DNA of 17,290 nucleotides from Acidisphaera sp035272265 (GCA_035272265.1 DATEQV010000130.1:1-17290), one strand, 5' to 3'; positions 1 through 10,350 are shown, counted from the stretch's first letter. Notes: generated by a model not told the origin, from the sequence alone. Translations and numbers: made by a program.

Positions 1-28
1 GCCACACCCAGTCAGGGAGCGACCTTCC

Positions 29-256
29 ATGCGCGTCACTTGTCCAAAGTGCGACGCCACAATCGACATAACGGTAACCGATCTCCGGCCCACAAGCTTT
101 CGCTGGCGCACGAACGACTTCCCGTTGATTGAGGGGCTCTGCCTCGAATGGCGAGATCTCGCAAATGCGGTCGCTAAGGCGGCTCACTCGTGCTCGGCTC
201 TGGATGCTGCGGTCCATACGGCTGTTGTGCCCAAAGCCCGCGGCGGCTTGCGGTAG
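29..256 (+). CDS. Small hypothetical protein with a single CPKC knuckle
   Basis: A 75-residue open frame starting with ATG. A purine-rich stretch (CAGGGAGCGA) lies about ten bases upstream and could serve as a weak ribosome binding site. The only recognisable element is an N-terminal CPKC at residues 5-8, half of a typical zinc-ribbon knuckle. Two more cysteines (38 and 55) are too scattered to form a clear second knuckle. There is no signal peptide or membrane segment. It lies at the window edge, downstream of nothing visible, and is convergent with the tRNA gene. I do not recognise the family. It could be a genuine small metal-binding protein or a chance frame, so the call is tentative. Confidence 0.4.
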   Translation: MRVTCPKCDATIDITVTDLRPTSFRWRTNDFPLIEGLCLEWRDLANAVAKAAHSCSALDAAVHTAVVPKARGGLR

Positions 257-435
257 CCCTGCCATTACGCCGTCGTTGCGCCCGCTCACACCACCTTCGC
301 CGAACGATGAAGGCGCGCCCACTGGGGGCATGGATGGCACTCACTTACGGCCGCGTTCGTGGGCTGTCGATCGTTCGATGAAGCCCCATTGAAGCCCCAA
401 CCTATTTTCGGTCTCTCGTTCAACGCTGAAAATGC

Positions 436-511
<76 letters not shown>

Positions 512-738
512 GCCGGACCGGTCGCCGTACGGCAACGGGGCAGCTAGCAAGCCCCCCTCAGCTTGGCAAGCGCCGCGCCACATCCCCGCCGCGCCGCCAC
601 GCAAACCCCGCCGCACCCGCCTGCACCCCGTGCATGACGCAAGTTTCAAGCGGCGGAGAAGCAGCGGACACCCCGCCGCGCTCACTTATCACCACGACCG
701 CTGCCGAATCGCCGCCGGCGGACCCTTCGGAGGACTGC

Positions 739-2316
739 ATGACTCAGACTTCACCCCGCCGCCCGGCTCTGCGCGGCGCCCTCGTCGCCGTCTTGCTCGC
801 CGGCACGGCGCTCGGCGGCTACGCCGCGGGCGACCGTCTCTATGCGCAGGAACAGCCGCCGGCCAACCAGCAGGGCGCCATCACGCCCACCCCGCTGCCG
901 CAGCTTCTGCCCGACTTCACCCGCCTCGTCGCCCAGGTGCAGCCCGCGGTGGTGTCGATCACCACCGAACTCAGCCCGCAGGCCGCCGCCGACGACGAGC
1001 AGGACGGCGACCAGCAGCAGATGCCGCAGATCCCCGGCATGCCCTTCGGCTTCCAGTTCGGCACCCCGGGCCATGGCGGCCAGGGCCAGGGCGGCCATCA
1101 CCAGGGCCACGCCGAAGCGCGCGGCTCCGGCTTCATCGTCAACGCCGACGGCACCATCGTGACCAACAACCACGTCGTCGAGCGCGCGCGCTCGGTGAAG
1201 GTCACGCTCAACGACGGCACCGTGCTGACGGCCAAGGTCGTCGGCCGCGATGCGGACACCGACATCGCCGTGCTGAAGGTCGATGCCGGGCATCCGCTGC
1301 CCTACCTGCAGCTCGGCAACTCCGACGACGTGAAGGTCGGCGAGTGGGTGCTGGCGGTCGGCAACCCGTACGGCCTGTCCGGCACCGTCACCGCCGGCAT
1401 CGTCTCCGCCCGCGGGCGCGACATCGGCGATGGTGGTATCGACCGCAACTACATCCAGGTCGACGCGCCCATCAACCGCGGCAACTCCGGCGGTCCGCTG
1501 CTGACGCAGAACGGCCGCGTCATCGGCATCAACACTGCCATCCTCTCGCCGACTGGCGGCTCGATCGGCATCGGCTTCGCGATCCCGTCCAACCTCGTGC
1601 ATACCATCGTCGCCCAGCTCGAACACGGCGGCCACGTCGTGCGCGGCTACCTCGGCGTCACCGCGCAGCCGGTCACGCCGGCGATCGTGCAGGCGATGCA
1701 GCTCAACGACCACAGCCAGCCGCCCGCCAAGCTCGGCGCGCTGGTCGCCGATGTCAGCGCCGACGGCCCCGCCGCGAAGGCCGGCGTGCAGCCGGGCGAC
1801 ATCATCCAGTCGGTCAACGGCGACGCCGTGCACTCGCCGGGCGACCTCGTCACCTGCATCACCGCGCTCAAGCCGGGCGAGGACGCCCAGCTCGGCGTGC
1901 TGCGCAACGGCCAGACGCAGACGATCGACGTCAAGCTCGGCACGCGGCCGAGCGAGCAGACGGCGAGCGCCGAAGGCAGCGGCGGCAGCGACGAGGGCGG
2001 CCCGCATATCGGCCTCGCCCTCGCGCCGCTGACGCCGCAGGAGCGCGAGCAGCTCAACCTGCCGTCGGGCACGCATGGTGCGCTGATCGCCGGCGTCGAG
2101 TCCGGCTCGGCCGCCGAAGCCGCCGGGCTGCAGCAGGGCGACGTGGTGCTGGGCGTCGGCGAGAAGCCGGTGAGCAATCCGCGCGACGCGATCGCCGCGA
2201 TCGGACGCGCGCGCGAGGGCAACCATCCGGTGGCGCTGCGCATCCTGCGCGACGGCCACGCCGAGTTCGTCGTCGTCAGCCCCGACGGCAAGAACGAGAA
2301 CAGCGGCGAGGGCTGA
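739..2316 (+). CDS. degP: Do-type periplasmic serine protease (HtrA/DegP family)
   Basis: This is a 525-residue trypsin-fold protease and chaperone that degrades misfolded envelope proteins. The ATG at 739 is chosen because CGGAGGA lies just upstream and the protein then starts with a basic, hydrophobic export signal (residues 7-30). The catalytic triad is visible: His145 in TNNHVV, Asp175 in DTDIAVLKV and Ser250 in RGNSGGPLL. PDZ1 spans about 295-395 (opening RGYLGV) and PDZ2 about 430-515. Length and architecture match DegP/DegQ. The region before the catalytic His (about 110-125) is rich in Gly, Gln and His, a variable loop position in this family. The gene is monocistronic: a strong terminator follows. 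Whether it is a DegP or DegQ orthologue cannot be decided from this sequence alone. Confidence 0.95.
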   Translation: MTQTSPRRPALRGALVAVLLAGTALGGYAAGDRLYAQEQPPANQQGAITPTPLPQLLPDFTRLVAQVQPAVVSITTELSPQAAADDEQDGDQQQMPQIPGMPFGFQFGTPGHGGQGQGGHHQGHAEARGSGFIVNADGTIVTNNHVVERARSVKVTLNDGTVLTAKVVGRDADTDIAVLKVDAGHPLPYLQLGNSDDVKVGEWVLAVGNPYGLSGTVTAGIVSARGRDIGDGGIDRNYIQVDAPINRGNSGGPLLTQNGRVIGINTAILSPTGGSIGIGFAIPSNLVHTIVAQLEHGGHVVRGYLGVTAQPVTPAIVQAMQLNDHSQPPAKLGALVADVSADGPAAKAGVQPGDIIQSVNGDAVHSPGDLVTCITALKPGEDAQLGVLRNGQTQTIDVKLGTRPSEQTASAEGSGGSDEGGPHIGLALAPLTPQEREQLNLPSGTHGALIAGVESGSAAEAAGLQQGDVVLGVGEKPVSNPRDAIAAIGRAREGNHPVALRILRDGHAEFVVVSPDGKNENSGEG

Positions 2317-2366
2317 TCCCGCAAGCCGATCCCCCAAGCCGATCCCAAGGAGCCTTCCCCGATCCG

Positions 2367-2400
2367 GCCCCGGCGCCACAGCGCCGGGGCTTTTTCTTTG
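2367..2400 (+). terminator. Rho-independent terminator after the DegP-type gene
   Basis: A perfect ten-pair stem (GCCCCGGCGC at 2367-2376 with GCGCCGGGGC at 2381-2390) encloses a four-base CACA loop and is followed directly by TTTTTCTTT. It lies 50 bases after the protease stop codon and separates that gene from the liv operon. Confidence 0.93.
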
Positions 2401-2510
2401 TCCGGCCTGCACGTCCCCCGCGTCTCTGGCATGCGCCTTGCGCAAAGCCGCGCCCAATGGCTTTCTGAGCCCGATGGCTCTCCGAGCCGACACCGGACCG
2501 AGAGGCGCCT

Positions 2511-4831
<2,321 letters not shown>

Positions 4832-4841
4832 GGGGAAGCTG

Positions 4842-5677
4842 ATGGACGCGGAAACTCCCGCTCCGCTGCTCGCGGTCCGCGACCTGACCATGCGCTTCGG
4901 CGGCCTGCGCGCCGTCGACACGCTGAGCTTCATCGCCAACCGCGGCGACATCACCGCCGTCATCGGCCCGAACGGCGCGGGCAAGACGACGGTGTTCAAC
5001 TGCATCACCGGCTTCTACAGGCCGACCTCCGGCGCGCTCGTGCTCACCCACGCCGAGGGCGCGCAGTTTTCGCTTGAACGCCTGCCCGGCCACCGCATCG
5101 CGGCGCGGGCCAAGGTCGCGCGCACCTTCCAGAACATCCGCCTGTTCGCCGGCATGACGGTGCTGGAGAACCTGCTGGTCGCGCAGCACAACGCGCTGAT
5201 GCGCCACACCGGCCTCGGCATCGGCGCGGTGCTCGGCCTGTCCGGCTATCCCCGCGCCGAGCGCGCCGCCGTCGCGACGGCGCGCGCGTGGCTCGACCGC
5301 ATCGGCCTGATTTCACGCGCGGACGATCCGGCCGGCGCCTTGCCCTACGGCGCGCAGCGGCGGCTGGAGATCGCCCGCGCGATGTGCATCGAGCCGGTGA
5401 TGCTCTGCCTCGACGAGCCCGCCGCCGGGCTCAATCCGCGCGAGAGCGAGGAGCTGAACCACCTGCTGCTCGACATCCGCGCCGGCGGCTGCTCGATCCT
5501 GCTGATCGAGCACGACATGGGCGTGGTGATGCGCATCTCCGACCACATCGTGGTGCTCGACCACGGCAAGAAGATCGCCGACGGCACGCCCGAGCAGATC
5601 CGCAACGATTCCGCCGTCATCGCCGCCTATCTCGGCGAGGGCGACGAGGGCGAAGAACCGGCGGAGGCGGCCGAGTA

Positions 5678-5678
<1 letters not shown>
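4842..5678 (+). CDS. livG: Branched-chain amino-acid ABC transporter ATPase LivG
   Basis: A 278-residue ABC ATPase. Walker A is GPNGAGKT at 42-49, the Q-loop glutamine is Gln97, the signature is the LivG-type variant LPYGAQRRLEIARA at 167-180 in place of LSGGQ, Walker B is VMLCLDEP at 186-193, and the switch histidine is His224 in IEHDMGVV. The ATG at 4842 is preferred because AGGGGAAG lies seven bases upstream. An in-frame GTG at 4824 would add six residues and overlap livM. The C terminus ends in an acidic tail (GDEGEEPAEAAE), which is not needed for the ATPase fold. The gene is followed by livF through a TAATG overlap. Confidence 0.95.
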
Positions 5679-6394
<716 letters not shown>

Positions 6395-6456
6395 GCCGAT
6401 GTCGGCCCGCGCGTCATCACGTTGGTTGGCTAGGCTCGTCGTGTCCGTTCCACTTC

Positions 6457-6544
6457 CGTCATGGTCCGCGAAGGCGGACCATCCACGCCTTTCTTGCTTC
6501 ACCGTCGCGAAGGCGTGGATGCCGGGCCTTCGCCCGGCATGACG
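6457..6544. repeat. 88-bp intergenic element with three consecutive hairpins
   Basis: Three back-to-back perfect nine-pair hairpins lie between livF and the cupin gene: ATGGTCCGC/GCGGACCAT (6461-6482, loop GAAG), CCACGCCTT/AAGGCGTGG (6483-6518, 18-base loop) and ATGCCGGGC/GCCCGGCAT (6519-6540, loop CTTC). The ends CGTCATG (6457-6463) and CATGACG (6538-6544) are also complementary, so the whole unit can close as a branched structure. It resembles dispersed intergenic palindromes of alphaproteobacterial genomes. It may act as an mRNA 3'-end stabiliser or attenuator for livHMGF, but there is no U-run. A one-hairpin relative is at 12744-12771. Confidence 0.8.
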
Positions 6545-6575
6545 TAACCGCAACCAACGGAGCAGCGAGAGCACC

Positions 6576-7001
6576 ATGCCCGACTCCCCCAGCGACCGCG
6601 TGCGTCTGCTCACCCAGACCCACACCTATGTCGGCGCACAGGGCTTCACCTACCGTGCCGGCGCCTCGGCCGAGACGGTCGGCGCCGAGCGCATCTGCAT
6701 GAACATCCTGCCGATGCCGCCGGGCGCGCGTGCGAAGACGCACTACCACCGCGGCATCGAGACGATCGCCTACCTGCTCGACGGCGCCTGCACCGTCTAT
6801 TACGGCGACCGGCTGGAACGCCGCCTTGACGTGCGCGCGGGCGAGCAGACCTACATCCCCGCGGACGTGCCGCACGCCCCCTTCAACGAGAGCGGTGCGC
6901 CGTGCACCTGGATCGTGGTCCACTCATCCGGCAGCGACCAGGACGGCATCGTGCTTCTGCCGGAACTGGATGAGGTGCTGGCGGCGAACAAGGCGTATTA
7001 A
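6576..7001 (+). CDS. Cupin-domain protein
   Basis: A 141-residue single-domain cupin. Motif 1 (GARAKTHYHRGIE, residues 50-62) supplies the likely metal ligands His56, His58 and Glu62. Motif 2 (GEQTYIPADVPHAPFN, residues 89-104) supplies His100. All four ligands are present, so a metal-binding small beta-barrel is expected, but the reaction cannot be told: cupins of this size include isomerases, dioxygenases and sugar- or ligand-binding proteins. There is no signal peptide, so it is cytoplasmic. The start is ATG 6576, with the purine-rich GCGAGAG upstream. The gene is separate from the liv operon. A truncated relative of its last 62 codons occurs about 2 kb downstream (8802-8988). Confidence 0.88.
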   Translation: MPDSPSDRVRLLTQTHTYVGAQGFTYRAGASAETVGAERICMNILPMPPGARAKTHYHRGIETIAYLLDGACTVYYGDRLERRLDVRAGEQTYIPADVPHAPFNESGAPCTWIVVHSSGSDQDGIVLLPELDEVLAANKAY

Positions 7002-7070
7002 CCCGGTTTCGCTCGGCCTGCCCCGTGGGCGAAAAAGCTCCGGCAGTTCCGGCCGCCGCAACCCACTGCG

Positions 7071-7084
7071 TTGATGCAGATCAA
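7071..7084. promoter_or_regulatory. FNR/FixK-type operator upstream of the HdeD-rhomboid pair
   Basis: TTGATGCAGATCAA is a perfect TTGAT-N4-ATCAA palindrome, the consensus for FNR/FixK/Anr regulators of the Crp-Fnr family. It lies 194 bases before the ATG at 7278. For a class II arrangement, transcription would begin near 7119, leaving a leader of about 160 bases. The region 7085-7277 holds no gene I can support. Confidence 0.75.
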
Positions 7085-7277
7085 CGTCAAATACGAGCAA
7101 ACGCGCACCATTGCTGTCCTGCAGCGATGGAGCAGCCACACCACTCTGTGTGGCACCCTGGTGGCGCTGGTCCTGTTGCTGCCTGTGGCGGAGGCGGGAA
7201 TCGTGCCCGCCGCGGGAACCGCCCTCGGTGGTGCCGGCGAGGCCCTCCCCGGTAACGGATGCGGCAGGAGAAATTCG

Positions 7278-7343
7278 ATGTTGGTCGATTCGGGTCCCGA
7301 CAGCATGCAACGCGCCGTCAGGGACGCGTTGAGCGCACACTGA
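7278..7343 (+). other. Cut-off N-terminal part of the HdeD frame, ending in in-frame TGA
   Basis: An ATG at 7278 with an excellent AGGAGA ribosome binding site (7266-7271) opens a frame of 21 codons (MLVDSGPDSMQRAVRDALSA-H), then reaches TGA at 7341-7343. The same frame continues after the stop as RLCMVQGVVMII, the start of the HdeD-family protein. Family members from memory carry a short cytoplasmic lead ending in an AHW-(K/R)-L-F type motif at exactly this place, so the TGA stands where a tryptophan TGG would be expected. This looks like a nonsense substitution, leaving a 21-residue leader peptide. Confidence 0.65.
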
Positions 7344-7352
7344 CGGCTGTGC

Positions 7353-7889
7353 ATGGTCCAAGGTGTGGTCATGATCATCCTCGGCGTCCTGGCCGTCTTC
7401 GCGCCGGTCGTGGCGTCCGTCGCGATCGACATCTTCGTCGGTTGGCTGTTCCTGATCAGCGGCGTCGTCGGGCTCGTCGTCATGTTCTCGTCGCACAATG
7501 TCCCGGCGTTTCTCTGGAGCCTCGTCGGATCGGCTCTCTCGGTTGCGGTCGGCGTCATGCTGATCTGGAACCCGACCGCCGGCACGCTGGCGCTCACGCT
7601 CGTGCTGACCGCGTTCTTCATTGCCGAGGGCATTTTCCAGACCGTGACGTCGATCGCCTATCGCGACGTGATGGGCAGCCAATGGGGCTGGTTGCTCGGC
7701 AGCGGCATCGCGGATCTGGTGCTGGCGGTGATCATCATTCTGGGTTGGCCGATGACCGCCGTCTGGACGCTGGGTCTTCTCGTCGGCATCAACCTGATCA
7801 CGTCGGGGTGGGCCATCGTCATGACGGCGATTGTCGGGCGCAATCTGACCCGGGCGGTGACCGATGCGATGGCGGCGTCGGGTCGCTGA
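7353..7889 (+). CDS. hdeD: HdeD-family (DUF308) membrane protein, probably N-terminally truncated
   Basis: The 178 residues form about six hydrophobic spans (near 5-20, 24-45, 53-71, 76-97, 112-131 and 136-158) with the repeated glycine-rich helices of the DUF308/HdeD family, which is linked to acid and envelope stress in enterobacteria. The ATG at 7353 is only nine bases after the TGA that ends the upstream part of the frame, and it has no clear ribosome binding site of its own. Expression would therefore depend on re-initiation after the 21-codon leader, or on read-through. All membrane spans lie downstream of this ATG, so a functional product is still possible. A rhomboid protease gene follows 138 bases later on the same strand. 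Third-position GC bias is weaker here than in the liv genes. Confidence 0.8.
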   Translation: MVQGVVMIILGVLAVFAPVVASVAIDIFVGWLFLISGVVGLVVMFSSHNVPAFLWSLVGSALSVAVGVMLIWNPTAGTLALTLVLTAFFIAEGIFQTVTSIAYRDVMGSQWGWLLGSGIADLVLAVIIILGWPMTAVWTLGLLVGINLITSGWAIVMTAIVGRNLTRAVTDAMAASGR

Positions 7890-7915
7890 TCCGCTGCCGA
7901 TGTCGCGCGGGGGCC

Positions 7916-7934
7916 TGGCGCCATGCCGGCGCCA
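7916..7934. repeat. Short perfect inverted repeat between hdeD and the rhomboid gene
   Basis: TGGCGCC and GGCGCCA form a seven-pair stem with the loop ATGCC, starting 27 bases after the HdeD stop. There is no T-run, so intrinsic termination is unlikely; it could be a weak 3'-end structure or a protein-binding palindrome. Confidence 0.45.
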
Positions 7935-8027
7935 AGTGACGCCTGCATCGAGTGACTGAGCATCCGCTGACCGCTGCCGCGCGACGACTGCGAGGATCGG
8001 CGGCTGCGCGCCGAAGAGAATGCAGAC

Positions 8028-8687
8028 ATGATTCCGCTCGGCGATGAATCGCGACGCCCGTCGCACTTTCCCATCGTTACCGCGCTCATCATCGCGCTGA
8101 ACGTCCTGGCGTTCATGTTCGAGCTGGCGGGCGGCGACGACTTCGTCGTCCGATGGTCGGTCGTCCCGGCGGATATCGTTGCCGGCCGCCACGTGGTCAC
8201 GATCGTGACGGCGCTGTTCTTGCACGCGAGCTGGTCGCACATCATCGGCAACATGGTCTTCCTCTGGGCGTTCGGCCCGGAGATAGAAGACACGATGAAC
8301 CCTGCGCGGTATGCGGGATTTTATCTTGCCGGCGGAATCGTATCGATGCTCGCGCAGGTCGCAGCCGATCCGGGATCGACGGTTCCCGCACTCGGCGCCA
8401 GCGGCGCGATCGCGGCTGTCATGGGTGCCTTTCTGGTGACCTACCCGCGCGATCAGATCCGGACGGTCTTGATGATCGGCTTCTGGGTCCGCGTCACGTT
8501 CATACCGGCGGCACTGCTAATCGGGCTTTGGTTTCTCATCCAGCTCGTCAACCTGGGCGTCATTGCGGACGCGGAGTCGGGTGGGGTGGCGTATATGGCT
8601 CACATCGCCGGCATCATCTTCGGGGCGACCACGGCACGCCTGTTCGAAGATCCGAGCCGGCTCGCCGAACGACTGGGCGAAGGGTGA
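8028..8687 (+). CDS. Rhomboid-family intramembrane serine protease
   Basis: A 219-residue inner-membrane protease that would cleave transmembrane substrates. The rhomboid core is complete: the HASWSHIIGN segment (residues 66-75, including His71 and Asn75 of the oxyanion region), the catalytic serine Ser125 in GASGA, and the catalytic His192 in AHIAG, each inside a hydrophobic span. Five to six further spans fit the family. It starts at ATG 8028, with GAAGAG about ten bases upstream. It follows the HdeD gene in the same orientation, so both may be transcribed from the FNR-boxed promoter at 7071, although the 138-base gap could hold a separate promoter. Rhomboid proteolysis in bacteria is tied to envelope quality control, but the substrate here is unknown. 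Confidence 0.92.
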   Translation: MIPLGDESRRPSHFPIVTALIIALNVLAFMFELAGGDDFVVRWSVVPADIVAGRHVVTIVTALFLHASWSHIIGNMVFLWAFGPEIEDTMNPARYAGFYLAGGIVSMLAQVAADPGSTVPALGASGAIAAVMGAFLVTYPRDQIRTVLMIGFWVRVTFIPAALLIGLWFLIQLVNLGVIADAESGGVAYMAHIAGIIFGATTARLFEDPSRLAERLGEG

Positions 8688-8716
8688 TCATGCTTCGTTG
8701 AAGCGGGTGTTCGCTC

Positions 8717-8746
8717 GGCGGAAGAGCGCGCAGCGCGTATTCCGCC
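8717..8746. repeat. REP-like palindrome (copy a)
   Basis: GGCGGAA and TTCCGCC flank an inner GCGC...GCGC pair (GGCGGAA-GA-GCGC-GCA-GCGC-GTA-TTCCGCC). It lies 30 bases after the rhomboid stop. Four related copies occur at 8771-8800, 8993-9013, 10391-10420 and 10549-10575. Confidence 0.75.
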
Positions 8747-8770
8747 ATCTCCGAGCGAACGTCAGTTCAG

Positions 8771-8800
8771 ACGGCGGGATGCGCTGCGCTTTCCCACCGT
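8771..8800. repeat. REP-like palindrome (copy b), abutting the cupin fragment
   Basis: GGCGGGA and TCCCACC form the outer stem with one mismatch around GCGCTGCGC, the same layout as copy a. The recognisable cupin homology begins immediately after it, at about 8802, so the palindrome marks the break point of the truncated gene. Confidence 0.65.
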
Positions 8801-8801
8801 T

Positions 8802-8988
8802 GCTGGAGCGCCGCCTGGACGTGCGCGCGGGCGAGCACACCTGCATCCCCGCCGACGTCCCGCACGCCCCGTTCAACGAGAGCGGTGCCGCGTGCACCTG
8901 GATCGTGGTCCACTCATCAGGCAGCGACCAGGATGGCATCGTGCTGCTGCCGGAACTGGACGAGGTGCTGGCGGCGAAGCAGGCGTAA
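8802..8988 (+). pseudogene. 3' fragment of a second cupin gene
   Basis: Positions 8802-8987 align without gaps to 6812-6997 of the complete cupin gene, with about 15 differences. The fragment encodes residues equivalent to 80-140, retaining cupin motif 2 (GEHTCIPADVPHAPFN) but lacking motif 1, and so three of the four metal ligands. The frame is open, and ten of the fifteen differences are synonymous, so it diverged as a working gene before it lost its 5' half. An ATG at 8779 inside the palindrome could give a 69-residue product, but no good ribosome binding site is seen. It lies between REP-like copies b and c. Confidence 0.85.
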
Positions 8989-8992
8989 GGAC

Positions 8993-9013
8993 GGCGGAAT
9001 GCGCTGTCCCGCC
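8993..9013. repeat. REP-like palindrome (copy c), shortened
   Basis: GGCGG...CCGCC around AATGCGCTGTC: the left half matches the other REP-like copies, while the right inner arm is missing. It starts four bases after the stop codon of the cupin fragment. The remaining stretch to 9117 shows no gene. Confidence 0.55.
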
Positions 9014-9117
9014 CTGCTCGGCGCACCCGTCCACCACATCACTTCAGGGAACCGGCTCGGTCGCCCGCCAAGCCAATACTCGCCTATCTTCTGGATAGCC
9101 GGCAGTGACGCGCGGGC

Positions 9118-10350
9118 TCAAACCCGCAGGATCAGGGCAGACATGTAGTCGTGTGCGAGCGGCACAGTCGTGCAACTGGTAAACAAGGGTGCCCAGAAAC
9201 GGTCGATGTAGTCGGACCCGTGGAACACCTGGCAATTGTTGTACGTTGCGTCGCTGAACGTATAGACCAAACGGCCGGTCAGCTGCGGGTTGGCAGCGTA
9301 ATACTGCGCGAACTCCGGGTAGTCCGAGAGCAGGTGCGCCAACATGGTCCGCGGCAGGATGTCCCAGGTCGCCTGATCATGAATGGTGATCCACAGACAG
9401 CCGCCGGGCTTGACCACCCGCCGCAGCTCCAACAGCCAGGCCGTGTCGTCGGCATCGATGCTGGAGAACACGTCGAAAGCCACGACGCAGTCGAGGAAAT
9501 CGTCCGCGAACGGCAAATGCGGCGGCCCACTGTTGCGGAACGCCGTCACCGCACCGTCGAACATGCGCCTGGCGAGCAGGATGTGCTGCGGGTTGAGGTC
9601 GCTCAAATAGAGGTCGGCGCCGGGCTTCCAGCCAACAAAATGTCGTATCACGCGGGCCGAAGCGCCGCCGAAATCAAGAATGCGAGGCGACTCCAATCGG
9701 TCGAGCCCGGTCGCGGCCACCAGCTTCCGCATGTCGTCCAACCCGTAGAGCCAGTACTCGAGATGCCGGTCGCCGCAATACCCTTCGCGGGCGTAGGTCG
9801 TGGGCAGCGGTATGCGGTCGCGCCGGAGCTGCAACATGACCGATGGCTCGGCGAGCAGGGCCGCGAACTCAGGATGCCAGACGGGCGTGTCGAGATAGTC
9901 GGCGGGCACTCCCGGCAACAGGAGATGCTCGCAGGTGTCGACCCGGAATTTGCTGGTGTTCAGCGACGGCGCGGGCGGCGCGGGATTTGCGGACGGCGCA
10001 GCGACAGCAGCAACAGGAGGAAGGGCTTTTTCGAGGACCGGCGCGATCAAGACCTGTACCGCATCCGCGCCGGCGAGCGCCCGTCGCCGGGCCAAGCCGA
10101 CGATCACGCGGGGACGGCTCAGCCAACCGATCGTGGCGTCCGCGACCGACGCGGGCACTCCATGTGTGTGCAGGGACTGCTCGATCATCGACCGGACGTC
10201 GGCACGTTGGCCAACCAGCAGCCTGCGTGTCAGCCCCGCCAAGACACGCTTGCGTGCCATCCACTGCGAAAACTGCAAGATCGCAGCGCGACCCTCCGGC
10301 GCGTGCACGGTAGAGGCCCACGATTGGTTGTTGCGGCTCTGGATGTCCAT
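9118..10350 (-). CDS. SAM-dependent methyltransferase with an unassigned N-terminal domain
   Basis: A 410-residue protein. The C-terminal half is a class I Rossmann methyltransferase: motif I ILDFGGASARV at 224-234, an acidic second-strand residue Asp251 in LYLSDLN, and the VVKPGG turn before strand 5 at 312-317. Residues 1-125 form an Arg/Ala-rich, mostly helical region, followed by a Pro/Ala linker (about 110-130); I recognise no family there. The ATG at 10350 is chosen because the longer frame would run into a REP-like palindrome; no strong ribosome binding site is seen. It resembles methyltransferases found among polysaccharide or glycan biosynthesis genes, but no such neighbours are present, so the substrate is unknown. 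It is convergent with the cupin fragment. Confidence 0.8.
   Translation of the reverse strand: MDIQSRNNQSWASTVHAPEGRAAILQFSQWMARKRVLAGLTRRLLVGQRADVRSMIEQSLHTHGVPASVADATIGWLSRPRVIVGLARRRALAGADAVQVLIAPVLEKALPPVAAVAAPSANPAPPAPSLNTSKFRVDTCEHLLLPGVPADYLDTPVWHPEFAALLAEPSVMLQLRRDRIPLPTTYAREGYCGDRHLEYWLYGLDDMRKLVAATGLDRLESPRILDFGGASARVIRHFVGWKPGADLYLSDLNPQHILLARRMFDGAVTAFRNSGPPHLPFADDFLDCVVAFDVFSSIDADDTAWLLELRRVVKPGGCLWITIHDQATWDILPRTMLAHLLSDYPEFAQYYAANPQLTGRLVYTFSDATYNNCQVFHGSDYIDRFWAPLFTSCTTVPLAHDYMSALILRV

Noticed and set aside
2319..2348. Short tandem CAAGCCGATCCC repeats after the DegP-type gene
   Set aside because: Only two copies of about 12 bases just before the terminator; no sign of function.
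751..2493. Long minus-strand frame opposite the DegP-type gene, and similar frames opposite liv (3317-5008, 5627-6625) and opposite the unknown gene (12781-13866)
   Set aside because: They are antisense shadows of strongly GC-biased codons; composition is Arg/Ala/Asp repeats with no domain pattern.
7341..7343. TGA as selenocysteine or as a reassigned Trp codon
   Set aside because: Other genes in the window use TGA as a normal stop, relatives have Trp rather than Cys here, and no convincing stem-loop of SECIS type follows the codon.
7071..7343. 90-residue frame upstream of HdeD as a secreted protein
   Set aside because: Its start overlaps the FNR-type palindrome and there is no ribosome binding site; only its last 22 codons, from ATG 7278, look like genuine coding sequence.
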